64,000 bases of DNA from Plantago ovata (taxonomy: Eukaryota; Streptophyta; Magnoliopsida; Lamiales; Plantaginaceae). Shown in pieces: positions 21,632-33,922 of the stretch. The position numbers and the translations under genes are program-made. The stretch spans positions 119,428,880 through 119,492,879 of the forward strand of contig CM051456.1 of NCBI GenBank assembly GCA_028274465.1. The letters run 5' to 3'. The first letter of the stretch is position 1. Every line of letters begins with the position of its first letter. The notes beneath the pieces are model-generated. The model made no database searches and was not told where the DNA came from. It worked only from the letters and a program-made list of their open reading frames with translations.

Positions 21632-21763
21632 ACTTTACTAATAATAATAGATGGTAGAAAAGATCTACCTTACCATATACTTACTCTTCCATATTTAACT
21701 TTACTAATAATAATAGATGGTAGAAAAGATCTACCTTACCATATACTTACTCTTCCATATTTT
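21632..21763. repeat. Two-copy tandem duplication, 66-bp unit
   Basis: A 66-base unit beginning ACTTTACTAATAATAATAG and containing AGATCTACCTTACC is present twice back to back, starting at 21632 and 21698, with almost no differences. The copies appear recent. No function is apparent. Confidence 0.9.
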
Positions 21764-22299
21764 TTCCTGATAAAAATGTTTGGTGTCTTGGGTCTTCAGC
21801 CTATACAAATTTAAGACTAAGACTAAAATTTTTGTAACCCATTAAACATAAATATATACGTGTCCTAGAAGTAATTTCTGACCTGATCATGACATTTCAA
21901 CGTGTGTGACATATTGTTTTGGAGACTTGGATCTTCAGCCTCACAAGTCAAAATTATTGGTTTAAATTAGTCATAGTATTGTTTATGTTGGTTTCGATGA
22001 GTAGAGTAATAAAAACCGTTGAAGCAGAGAGAGCAAGATAGATAGATGGATTAGGTCAACAACATTAGGCAAGCTAATTAATTCAGATTGAGATTGATTT
22101 TATTATGGAGTATATATAATTGTGAGTGAATTGATATAATTGTTAACAAAGCCGTAAAAGATTACTTGTTCATAAACTTATCATTTTAGCTTGCACGCCA
22201 CCACCCTAAGACCCTAACTTGCAGAAATTCATATGATCTACTCCATATTTGGTATCATAGCTAGGCTCGATCGAATCACCATATATTAAGTTGCTATAT

Positions 22300-22520
22300 T
22301 TAGTCTCTGTTCTTTTTGTCTAAAAATTGATTATTTTAAATTCAATTCGGATCATTTTCAGTTTAGTTCAGATACATTAAGTTCAGTTCAGTTCAGATTT
22401 GACTAATTATATTTTGTACTATAAATAAATTCAATTCAATTTGATCCATTAAGTTCAGTTTAGTTTAAATTAGTTCAGTTCAGACCAATTCAGTTCAGTT
22501 CTGTTTAGACGAAGAGAGCA
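22300..22520. mobile_element. GTTCAG-rich MITE-like element, copy 1
   Basis: The left end TGTTCTTTTTGTCTAA and right end TTTAGACGAAGAGAGCA are imperfect inverted copies. The interior is made of AGTTCAGTTCAGTTCAG and AATTCAATTC motifs. No coding frame is present. Related copies lie at 39535-39640 and 55862-56030. Confidence 0.55.
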
Positions 22521-22851
22521 TAGCCTTAATCAGGAAGGTAAATTAATCTCTCTATATGGTAGTATATATGTAATATAGATTCGATCTCTTACAATTACAT
22601 TCACTCACTCAAATTACTACAATAATTATTACACCTAGTTCAAAATCTCTTAGAGATAAAGTAGAATTAATCAAGTAGGAGAGGTTTGAATCACTTAATT
22701 AAAGCTTACTCCAGTTCAAATTTTGTGGCCGTAAAAATGTCATTGGTCGAGTCGTCTTTAAAACGAGATTTGACAATACTCGACCAAATTAGCTGAACTG
22801 ATTATACGTAGCGAATTCTGCGGAAAAAAATAATAATAAAGACATTCATAA

Positions 22852-22911
<60 letters not shown>

Positions 22912-22912
22912 C
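22852..22912. repeat. (AAT)n microsatellite
   Basis: About twenty uninterrupted AAT (ATA/TAA) triplets. Simple sequence repeat in a spacer; no further role seen. Confidence 0.95.
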
Positions 22913-24109
22913 CAAACTCATTATTAGTACGTGTTATGCACGCTTATGACAAACTAAATGGAGGTAGGTAACATAGAATTATCAATTATGGAGAATAGTA
23001 TAGGTGAGATTTGACACACCTCCTAGGAAAATGTCATGTGTTGAAGTTAAGTCTACCTTAAAAATCGATCGATCCACATGTCACGTGGACATATAACAAT
23101 AACAGTGTAATTGTATTGCTGGCTTTGTTGGTTAAAAGGGAGAATAATAATTTCTTAATCACATGTTTAATTTCAATCGGGAGTGAATTTATGATATTTA
23201 TACTTTCTCAGTCAAATTATCACAAATTGAGTACGGTTTAACTTGACTTATGGTTTGCAGTTTATTAAATCACCGTAAAATTTACCCGTACACTCAAACG
23301 GTATCGATTGTGGGTTCCAAATTCATAAAAATGAGAAAAACATAACTTCCCTTGCCTGTTACTATTTCAAAAGGTTCACATGTTTTGGCAGCTTATGTAT
23401 GGGCACTAGTGCACTGCACTACACTAGCACTAGTAATACTGTAGTGACTTTCTTTCAAATCGTACAAACGTACTATACACAAATAAATGTAAAAATAGCA
23501 CAATCATACATTTCTTTACAGGGAAAAAAATGCCTATCTAGTTTACAAATGAGTGAATGTAAGTTTAGAGAGTTTTATGGTCCTACGGTAGGGCTTGTGC
23601 CCTTTGTACTAGTAGACAAATCTACAATCCAAAGCAACCAATTACATTACCTTGTGAAAGATAAGATGTTTGACCTTAAAACCGACTCAAAAGATCGAGC
23701 TAGTTTTGTTAGGTTAATCAACCAATTATATTCATATGTGTTTGGACTTTGCAGAAGATAGTGAATCAATTCATTGTTCTTGATATGTTCTTCTTCGAGA
23801 CGATTCCAATATTGTGGTTAGCATGATTGAGAAGATATATAATGTGAAATGAAATTACGAATTTGAAGTAAAGTCTAATGAAGTTAAATATTCATAATGC
23901 TTTTTATGTTTACCTAGTGAATACATACTTACCAAATAATTTTTTTAACTGCAATTGAGATATAACACCACCGCACATATAATAACACACGTACTAGGTT
24001 TTCTCTATGCTATAACATATTATAAACATTATGATGCTTTATGTATTATTATTAAATATATTGCACAACACATTAAATTACGTGTTGGTATTATAAGTAT
24101 GATATAATT

Positions 24110-24490
24110 AGTGATGTTATACGAGTCGATTCGAGTACTGTCGAGTTCAAATAACATTCTAACCGAGTTTAGCCTCGACTCGTTAAGAAAACGAGCAAGA
24201 AATAAGGCTCGAGCCAAAGATCGAGCCAAAATATTTATACTCGAGCACTGCCGAGCCGAGCCTGAATCGAGCGTATGATAAGATTGGAAAAAAAAAAACA
24301 TGAAAAAAATGAAATACGATGTTAAAATTAAGGAATTCAATAACATTCGTACGACTCGAAAATGTTTAGCTATAATATGAAGGAAGAACAAGCCTCTCAA
24401 ATCTTTATCGAGCAGCGCTATACTTGACTTTCTTAATAAAACGAGACTCGAGATTGCGGAGCTTTAACAAGCGGATTCAAACTGTGAACT
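24110..24490. repeat. Transposon-like relic rich in CGAG/CTCG motifs
   Basis: Repeated CTCGAGCC, GACTCGTTAAG and CGAGCCGAGCC motifs in alternating orientation distinguish this stretch from its AT-rich flanks. Many plant hAT-type remnants have this look. No ends, duplication or coding frame could be defined. Confidence 0.35.
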
Positions 24491-26699
24491 CAATAATACT
24501 TGATACAATTCATAAAACATGGTATTATTATTGTATCATACCATAGAAAACCCGATTAACATGAGAGTGACGGCCAATTATTGTTAAGCCTTGGTCGCAT
24601 AAATGATATGATAGGAGGTAGTTAGGCAGTTCACGCGTTGTTATCTCCGATCCCTAAATTAAGTATTACTATTATTGTTGCTGTACCATGCATTTCAATA
24701 TCAAACAAATTCTATTGATCTTTACCTAACATAAGCAGTCGTCGATGGAAGTTTGGAGAAGGATTGAGGAACTTAAATTGTCAAAATAGACTAAAAATAG
24801 ATCCATTCCAATTTCCAAAGTCCAAACACAAATGGATTGGATTAATTCTGGTCAAGAGTCAAGTCAAGTCCATCTTCAACGGTGGCGCGTACATGACAGT
24901 TTCCATAAGCCAGCGGTAATATATACTTCTATCATCGTCAAGTGACCGTTGGACTAGTACGGTAGCGTAGCTTGTCTTTAAAGAGGAGTAATAAATCACA
25001 GTGACTCACAAATCATTGTCACATCACACCAACGCCATAATTAATCATCATAAATTCAGAATTATATTATGTAATTTACACAAAAAACCACAAATCAAAA
25101 TAAAATAATCAATCATTACTTGTTAAGTTGCAAAATGCACCCCTGTATTTATTTTATTGCCAAATAATTTCTTGTTCAACTACTTGCAATTTGTTCAAAA
25201 CCGTTAGAAGTACTACTAGTAGGATTTATGTTTAAAGGGAATTCATCCAAATGTTTCCCAAAATATTAATATTGTTTCAGTGTTAACTTTAAAAGTATTT
25301 TTACTAACTCTTTATGCGGTTATCAAATGGGCCATGCGCTTAGTTAATGGGTTGCTAAAAGACTTAATTGTTGGCGTAAGGTTTGGGCTCACTTGGTTAA
25401 ATAGAAAGTAAATTTATTCTGATCACATGTTCGAATCATGCGGAATGAGGATATGAAGTTAATAAAATAAAATGAAAAACTTTGATCAAATCGGAGTAGA
25501 TTAATAAATGTGATATTAGCATTTACTAGAAAAGAAAAGAAAAAAACGTATAGAATCGAACGATACAAATGGGAATGGGAATGGAATATGTATAGTATAA
25601 CTTTATGAAATGAAAAGATGAAAAATATCCTTTCTAAGTTGGTGATCCATTCCATCTGTTGTTTTTAGAGTGAAGAATTCATTTGTATATGCGGTCCAAC
25701 CTGGAGTTATACTTGAAGAAGATGTAAACATTGACAAGTTAAATATGAATATTCTCCGAGTGAAAGGAAAGGGATGGGGCAAATTAATTTAAGTATTTCA
25801 AGTCACCCAACGTGATTGGCACCATTCTATCGACATTAATTCATGAAAATAAATTCAATTAATTATTAGACTACACAACATTTGCATGAGCTTGTCAAAA
25901 TACTTTACAAAATCACCTGGATATGTAATTTTTGCTTTACCAAACATTAAAAAAGAAAACGAATTCGAAACAAAAGCTATGCTTACCGTACTGTCTCAAT
26001 TGGTTAAATTAGATAAGTACCATTTTCTAGGCCGATTCTGAATTCTAAATTTTACTGAATTAGAGTCGAACTTGCAGTTTGCTTTGCTAGTTACCCCGGT
26101 GCGCAAATATGGTAGCATGTGTGGTTCTCAATTTCTTTTGATTTGGAAAAGGAAGTAATAAAGACTGCAACTTTAAAGAGAATTTAATTGAATTTTATTT
26201 TCATGGTGGTTTGATTCATGTGATGGCTAAAGATGAGGGTGGGTTTTGCAAAATTACACTTAGAGAGAGATGATAATTGATAACCAAACATTTGTTTGAG
26301 AATTAGTGGGTAGATATGGGAAGTAATATTTGGTGTCAAGTGTCAAGTAAAATAGTCTTCCCAATTAAGTAAAGTTAGATGAAATGAAAGGTAAGGTGGC
26401 TAAAAAAGCCATTTGAGTACCAAAGTGGCCAACTACTGGCCCATCTCTACATTCATTAGAGAGCTGCTAACTGCTGCTAACACACACAGGAAGAAAAGTT
26501 TGACATTTAAGAACTTATTACTACTCTTAAATATTCATTACTCTTCCATCATTGATTCCATGTGTTTTACTTGAGAAGAAAATTAAACCAGAATTTAAAG
26601 ACTACAACAATTTTATATATAAACACAAAAGCTAAAAGGTGGGCAGTGGAAAAGGAATAGAGAGCAAAAAAGTAAAGTTGTGTTATCTTTTTTCCAACC

Positions 26700-27757
26700 A
26701 AGAATCCCATTTACTACTGTTCAACAACAAAGAACACACACAGGCACACAGTTGAGGAGTTTGTCCAATATTGAAAAGTTTTAGTACTAGTATGAAGGAG
26801 AGAAGCATCTTGTTGTACTCCAAGAAAGAGGCTGGTTAGTGGGCTAGCCTCAGAAAGTCAGTTGCATATATATGGGATGTTGCCATCTGTTGTTTCTGTT
26901 GTAGATAAGTAGGCTTCAGTTTTGTGTGTCTTTATTAGCTTGCTTGTTTTGCTTTTTGGAAGGCCTCTGAAGATTGGAGACACAGTTTTGAGGTAATTTT
27001 TGTCTTAAAAGTTGAATTCTTGGGATTAGGCCACTCTGTTCTGTCTGCAAGTTATGGAAAAGTATGTTTCTTTGCAGTAATATTAAATAAAAAAAATCTT
27101 TTTTTTTTAATCTCGTTCACTACATGAGTTGGGCTAACATTTTCTTAGTGGTAGCTTCTGCAAATTTTGTTGATTGTTCTTTTATGTGAAAGTCTAGCTT
27201 ATTCTTTCTGTCTGTTATTGATTTGAGATTTGGTTGGTGGAAAGATTTGGACATATGCAACTGCAAATATATTGTTGAATACCAAATTGGATTTGTCTGT
27301 TACTTTGTTTCCCTTTTCTATAGCTGCTTATGGACCTCAAGTTTCTTTGTTTAGTTGGAACTGGGGTTATTCTTGTGATTCAATTGAATGTATTCATATG
27401 CTTCCAATTGGGACAGACAATTTCTTTTAGTTTCATCAAGGGTGGTTGTTTTGGATATTCTAAGCAAGAAATGTGAGCTATATATGTGGTACTATCATTT
27501 CCTTCAACTTACTATGATGCTGCTTCTGTCTTGATTACAGATCTGTCCTAGTTCTATGCTTTTTAATGTGAGTTATGCTGATATTATATGAAATGGTAGT
27601 AAAATGCATGGATTACTAGTTGAATTGGTGCGCGTTTATTGTGTATAGGGAAGATTATTTGTGTAATTTATCGAAAGCTGGCCCAGTTTATTGGATTCAA
27701 ATGATTGAACAATCTGTATGTGGTGGTTGTTTAGGGAGAAAGAGTAATGCTTAGAAG
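26700..27757 (+). promoter_or_regulatory. Probable 5' leader with intron of the IQD gene
   Basis: A less AT-rich stretch at about 26750-26993 ends TTTTGAG|GTAATTTTT, a donor-like site. The sequence just before the ATG reads TTGTTTAG|GGAGAAAG (about 27725-27740), an acceptor-like site. Together they suggest a leader exon and a 740-base intron in the 5' UTR. This is inferred from splice-like sites and base composition only. Confidence 0.4.
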
Positions 27758-30337
27758 ATGGGGAAGAAGGGGAGCTGGTTTTCAGCAATCAAAAAGGTTT
27801 TTACACACAACTCAAAGGAGAAGCCAATCAATGTAAGTTGCCTTTGTCACTTCAACGGTAACTACTTCTGCGTAGGCTGTTTCGTTTTTGTTACTTGTCT
27901 TGATAAAAGCATGGATGCTATAGTTGCAGGGATCAGATAAGAAAAGCAGTAAAGAAAAGAAGAAAGGTAAAGGAATTCTAAGCCATAGTGAAACGAAATC
28001 GTTCATTCCCCTGTTTAGAGAGCCAAGTAGCATTGAAAAGATATTGGGGGAAGCAGATCAACTTTTCATTAGGCCAGCCACACCTGCTGAACTTCCAAAA
28101 CCACCACCTACTTTAACCGAAAGGCCAGAATCGTTTAGGGTTGCTTCTTCGCCTAAAGTTGCTTCTTCGCCTAAAGGTGCTTCTCATGGGGCCTCCTCAC
28201 CTAAGGCAGCATTTCCAAGAGTTTCTTCTCCGAGGGTGTATTCCCCGAAACATCACTCTCCTCCGGCTACTTCCCCAAGAGCTGTTTCTCCTGGAGCCGC
28301 TTCTCCAAAGGCAGTGGCTCCTGTGAGGGCTAGTACTCCCGGAGCTACTTCTTCTAAGAGTAATGTGCCTAAGGTAGCACAAAGCCGAAAGGAAATTAGC
28401 TATGTGCAGAGGCCAGAACCGACGTTAAGGAACCAGAATCTATCGGCGATTAAGATCCAGGCAGCATATAGAGGTTATGTGGTAATTTTCAAACCATGAG
28501 AACAGTTTTCTATGAATGTTATTCCGTTGCATCTTACCTGTTTGAATTTGGAACTAATGAACTTTTTAGTTGGAATTTTGCATGCACCAAGCAATGTTTC
28601 TTGATCTTTGCGATTTCACACAGAATTTGATAATTGAACAACTAAGCATTTGCTCTCAATAGATAGGACCAGGCACAGTACCTGTTTGGAAAAATTTGGA
28701 TTGTTATTGAGTGATTAAATGAGGTGAAATCTGATAAATGTGGCTTCTAAGCGAATGCGGTGAACATTTTCAAAATGTATGTTCTGTGAATAACATAGAT
28801 AGCTGCTTTGATAAAATCAGCCTTTTCCTTATTAATTTTAAGATGAAGATTTTATAAAAATCAGGCTCTGCAAAGCCTCTTTCCTGGTGATTCTGCTACA
28901 GATAACTTACAATCAGTTTCCGAAAACCTATTGTGAACAGGACCAATATGTGCAATTTTGCTTTGATTCACTACATTGTTCTCGTACTGCAGGCAAGGAG
29001 AAGTTTCAGAGCGTTGAGGGGGCTGGTGAGGCTTCAGAGTGTGGTGAGAGGCCAGAACGTAAAGCGACAAACGTCAAACGCCATGAAACAAATGCAGCTG
29101 TTGGTAAGGGTTCAGACGCAGATTCAGTCTCGAAGAATCCAAATGTTGGAGAACCAGGCAATCCAGCACCAAGCATATAAGAACGATAAGGAAGCCGAGA
29201 GTACCCTCAGCAAATGGACTCAAATGGTCTGTTCTTTTCTTACTCATAAGTTCATTTCAACTATTAACTTGACCATGTTCTGAAGGAAAAGACTTGGCCA
29301 ATTAACACGGCCCCTCTTCGACGTTTGTACTCACTTTATCTAGTCTTGTTCCAGTCTGACGCTAACGAAAACTGGGATGATAGCTCGTTAACCAAAGAAG
29401 AAGTTGAAGCAAGGTTGCGGAATAAAATCGAGGCTGTTATTAAAAGAGAGAGAGCTATGGCCTATGCATATTCTCACCAGGTAAAAACAACATTTTGTTC
29501 CCTGTGATCTTGGGTTTCTATTTTATCCCATCCTGGAACATTTGTTCCTTGTGATCTACACTTAATTTATTTGACCATTTGCTTTTTGTTACTGATTCAT
29601 TGACAGCTGTGGAAATCTAACCCAAGATCAGCTCAAAGTACGCTAGATATCCGATCGAATGGGTACCCATGGTGGTGGAACTGGTTAGAGCGCCAACTGC
29701 CTCCGGCAACTACTCCCCAGAACCAAGCCGCCACTAAAAGCATTTCTTTTACTCCTCCAAGGCCCATGTCAGGAGGGTACAAACCAAGTCCCCTACTTGG
29801 AAGCAACTATAAACAGAAGGAGTTTGCATTCGATAATCAAGAAGTACATACACCTCAATCAACAAAGTCGTCGATTCCTCCCAGAGCCAAACCATTTCAC
29901 ACCCCTGGTAGAACACCAACCAGGACACCACCAGCAGGTAGCTCTACCTATCCCAAGTACTCCAGGCCAAAAGCTAGTGCAGCAAATTCAGTATACGATG
30001 CCTCATTGAAAGACGATGACAGCTTGATGAGTTGCCCTCCGTTCTCTGTTCCCAATTACATGACACCTACAGTCTCAGCTAAAGCCAAAGTAAGAGCTAA
30101 CAGTAATCCGAAGGAAAGATTTCCAGGTACTCCCAGTAGTGACTCGAAGAGGAGGTTTCATTTCCTACTCCAAATATAGGTTCTTTCAAATGGAACAAAG
30201 GGTCTAGCAAAGATTCATCCTCACAGAAGGGTTTGGAGAAACACCGGTCTTCAAATTCAATAGGAGATATGAGCATTGATTCTGCAGTTTCTATGCCGGT
30301 TATGGGCGGGAGAAAGCCATTTAACAGATTTGTGTGA
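27758..30337 (+). CDS. IQD: IQ67-domain (IQD) calmodulin-binding protein, IQD13/14-like, with 3' frameshift
   Basis: Five coding exons: 27758-27832, 27930-28481, 28993-29226, 29355-29480 and 29607 onward. The N-terminus MGKKGSWFSAIKKVF is the usual IQD start. Residues 60-190 are a Pro/Ser/Ala region with many SPK/SPR units. The IQ67 domain begins SAIKIQAAYRGYVARR near residue 196 and spans exons 2-3 with the family's conserved intron inside the IQ motif. ERAMAYAYSHQLWK and the PWWWNWLERQ segment follow, then DUF4005. Such proteins bind calmodulin and act as scaffolds on microtubules, membrane or nucleus. The frame as given stops at 30179 (519 residues). The expected DUF4005 end (FPTPNIGSFKWNKGSSK... 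to a stop at 30335-30337) continues in another frame, so one base appears lost in the T run at 30156-30158. Corrected length would be 572. This is either a sequencing error or a recent truncating mutation. Confidence 0.85.
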
Positions 30338-30580
30338 TTATTGTTTTGTGAATGTTTACTCATGTTTGTTGCGAGTGTACTGAGGCTTGTTTTCTCTTCT
30401 TTTTTATTTTTCTTATTTAGCCTTTTCATTTATACTTGTTGATGTGTATGAATGAATGAGTGTCGGTCTTGAATTGATTACAGCATACTGTTGGTGAAAT
30501 AATGTACTAGAAACAGTAGGAATTGAGTTGTTGGCTTGATCATTCCTCTACAATTCTTCAAGAATCGGTTTGCATGCGCA

Positions 30581-33476
30581 TCAGCTTCTCTCGTCTTTAA
30601 GTTGCTTTAACCATCTCAATCCAAGATCGCTTCCTGCATTCGCAGCAATTTCAAATTGTTGTCTAGCCAACTCAACTGGTTTCATCTCATGGTTTTTCGC
30701 ACACTTCCTAAACTTCGGGGATCCACCTTTAACATTGAACTGAGCTAGTGATTCTGGAAGTTGAACACCTGTGAAATTCATGACAAAAATGTTGCAGATG
30801 GAGAAGGAACCCCTTCAAGATGACCTGTTAACTAAACATATAAAAAAGACGAACCTCTCAGAAGCAGCGACCCATAGGCTATAGCAGCACCAGCATGACC
30901 CTGTATTAGAATTGTCAGAAGTATGTGTGTGTGATCATCTTAGTAGTTAATAGTGAAAAAGCAGAATCCCCGTAAGCCAATAAAGGGAAATTACCAAACG
31001 CAGAGAATTTGACTACCTTCTCAGATGCTCTGTGGAAACACCATAATGCAGAGGAGATATCTTGCTTCACACAATCGCCAGTCAAATATACAGAACCTAA
31101 GAGGTAGAGAGCACTTGGATGCAGCTATAATGGGAAAAGGCTTAAGTGAGTTTCAGAGATTTTGTAACATTCTGAAAACACTACAATTGAATCATGTGTT
31201 GAAGAAACCTGATCAACTGCCTTCTCCAGAAATAAAAAGCTTGCTGATCTGATTGCACATAGTCATTCTGCAAGATCAAATGTAATATGAGAAACATGAA
31301 GCTACTATTGTCCATGAGGAAAAGAGTGAAATATTGGTTAAAACTTGTATACTTTCACAATGGAAAAGAGTTTGGATTTACAAAAGTACAGTTTCATCAC
31401 TAAGCCGACTATTATTTAATGCTAGTATGCCAGTCATTTTATCTGCTACTGTGTAAGATGCACCACTGCTGCAACTTTTTACTGTTAATTGATGTAAAAT
31501 ATCACAAGACATCCTAGTTTGAACTACACAAAAGACCCAAAGCAACACTATAAGTTCAGTTGCATTTCAATCTACAGTATGTTTTGTGTATGTTTCTGGT
31601 TTCAAGAGCAAGTCTAACAACCTCAGCTCTCAAGTGGCAAGCCAATGCGTACTGTGCCTCTGGATCGCCCATCTCAGCAGCTTCAACCAATAAAGCAGCC
31701 CCTCTGTTGTGATGTGCAAAGGTAGGCAAGTATAATGAGGTTAAAAAAATGCACCTGAGCAATATTGAAAGCTCAATAGACACCAAATAATCCTAGGACA
31801 AAAGACATTCTCCCCCATGTACAGACTACAGAGAGAGAGAGAGAGAAGGTAAGTTAACACTTAACACAGATTTTTTTTTTCACACACAACAAAGTTATTA
31901 GTATATTGACATGCAAAAGCAAAGGGGAATGTGCCAGAAGACTTCTCTTACACGGCTTTATTGGCACCAGGGACGTGGTATTTGAGATGCAATCTTGATA
32001 ACCAATATCTTGCATGAGTATTTGAGTTGTCAACTTCAAGAGCCAATTCAAAATGCTCTTTTGCTGTCTGGCATTGCAGAGACACAGGAAAATCAATTTA
32101 GGTGTACAGTTAACCAAAATGGGATTTACTGCAGTACAACCAACAACATGATAAACTTTAATGATGTGTGAAATACGGAATCTGGTGATGAGGCATTGCA
32201 CACATAAGAACAGAATGTGAACTGACAATACTTTTGATCTGAAATATGTGTGTAACTAAGCAGCAGTTTAAGCTACATCATATTGTGAAATAAAAGTCTT
32301 CATCACGATTATGCAAGTTAAAAGTTGTGTATTCTATTGTGGATAGACCTGGAAAAAGAGGTAACCAGTTTTTTACAAAAATGAAAATAAAGAACTTCAA
32401 CAACTTAATATTAAGTAATGTTAGAGCTGTGACTGCATTCAGAAGTATGCTAGGACCAAACCAAACAAGAAAAGAAACTAGAGGCATGTGAATATATTAA
32501 TAAGTAGGAGAAGAAATCAATTAAAGGCAGCTGCAATATAAATCTGCCAGTGTCATTCATTACTAGACGTCTACACACCTCCAGATGAGATGATAAAGAC
32601 AAGGTTTATCCTAGTAATAAAGTGTAACTTAACAGTAATAAACAAGAAATACAAACTGCACATATAGATTAAACGAGAAATGCATCCCACTCTATTGACC
32701 TGGCAATGCAAGTACAATACCATAAGTAAATGAGAAATGCATCGCGCTAAACAAACTGGGTATTATGCATCAGAAACTAGACCTTCTTTCGCTTATTATA
32801 GAGGCAGTTCAGCATTAGCAAGCATAATGAATTAGACCACAGTCAAGCACCCTCACTCTATCATAGTCACAATAAGCTCTAAGAATATGAACTAAACAGT
32901 TCCGTAATCTAAATGAAAGACTTGGATACCACATAGTTTAAGAATTTAGTATTAAAAAAAACAGAAAGATATCCTTTCTTCTCCAACAATAAGTGATTAA
33001 AAACGACATGATCTCGAAGTACATTCATAACCCACATCTGCAAGCAAATTCAACAAATGTTTTAACTATACACCAACCAATACAAAGTTGACAAACGAAC
33101 TAAGATTCAATGCACATACCAAGCATCTGATTAGACAGAAAAGGATGAAAATGATTACCCTAAGATGAGGAATGAGGCGCTTGTCGTTATGTTCACAATA
33201 GTCAATAACTCTGTCAACTTCCTTCAGAGAACTAAAACCTTTGGCTATCAGCTCCATTGCCTTCTTATTCCTAGTATGCATTTCTCTCTGTCACAAAAAG
33301 CAAACACATTAAGCATAGAGTCTAAGATAAGAAGTTCAACAAAACAATTAAGTGATTATGGACTTATGGTGTACCGTGTACTATGAAGGGAAATGGGAAT
33401 AACTTACTCGTGTTAAATTAAACTGGAAAAAGGCTGCATCTTTAGTTGCTGCTTTCCTAATGACTATTCCCAACAT
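30581..33476 (-). CDS. Sel1-like (TPR-like) repeat protein, with one frameshift in exon 5
   Basis: Eight reverse-strand exons: 33476-33408, 33287-33159, 32067-31952, 31703-31622, 31267-31209, 31124-31017, 30900-30855, 30768-30581. All use GT-AG. The product would be 265 residues. The N-terminus [17 protein letters not shown] is basic and could be an organelle-targeting leader, which is not certain. The body has Sel1-type helical repeats: [52 protein letters not shown] and [14 protein letters not shown], ending [16 protein letters not shown]. Such repeats form protein-protein interaction solenoids; the partner is unknown. Exon 5 is 59 bases where 60 keep the frame: QQAFYF and then LEKAVDQ need one extra base in TTTATTTCTGG (near 31230). 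The gene converges with the IQD gene, whose stop lies about 250 bases away. Confidence 0.75.
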
Positions 33477-33922
33477 TGGAGGTTATGCTGGGTCCCAGAC
33501 AGACGCCGAGATGATCACCGGAGACGGAGAAGGGTGCCGGATTTGAAACTCGAGCAAAAGGAGAAAGATTAAAGTCGCATTTTGCCCTGGTCTTTATTTT
33601 AAATTTGATTTTAAAGTCTAAAATCAGTCGGTTCACTTCACACATTGAGTGAGACGTAGGAAATAGTACTATTTTACAATAGTTGAAGTACCATATTTGA
33701 ATAGATTAGAAATTATAGGATTACATGTGAAATTTTCCCATCAACTGTTTCCTTTCTTTCACCGTCCATCCATTTCCAACTAGTTTAGGCCTGCCCCACC
33801 ACTCTCACTCTCACATGTAATATGGAGGCTTGCACTTGCAGACTATCTGTTGTTTAGAGGGTACAAAACCTGAGAAAAGATAGCCACCCAAAATACACAA
33901 CACACCAAACAAACAATCAAAC
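33477..33922. promoter_or_regulatory. Shared divergent promoter region, Sel1-like and desaturase genes
   Basis: Only 446 bases separate the divergent start codons at 33476 (-) and 33923 (+), so both promoters must lie here or overlap neighbouring transcripts. The stretch has CT-rich parts (CACTCTCACTCTCACATG near 33799) typical of plant leaders. No definite TATA box is assigned. Confidence 0.5.

Larger units (their letters stand above)
20558..26700. other. Long gene-poor, repeat-bearing spacer
   Basis: Six kilobases of AT-rich DNA with several separately listed repeats. The open frames within it (for example 23399-23761 and 24029-24400) show no family motif and compositional bias typical of non-coding DNA. 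The last few hundred bases probably contain the promoter and first leader exon of the IQD gene. Confidence 0.5.

Noticed and set aside
23399-23761. 120-residue open frame, + strand
   Set aside because: AT-rich composition, no recognisable motif, no splice or neighbour support.
24029-24400. 123-residue open frame, - strand
   Set aside because: It lies over a transposon-like relic and is low-complexity (Phe/Leu/Ile-rich).
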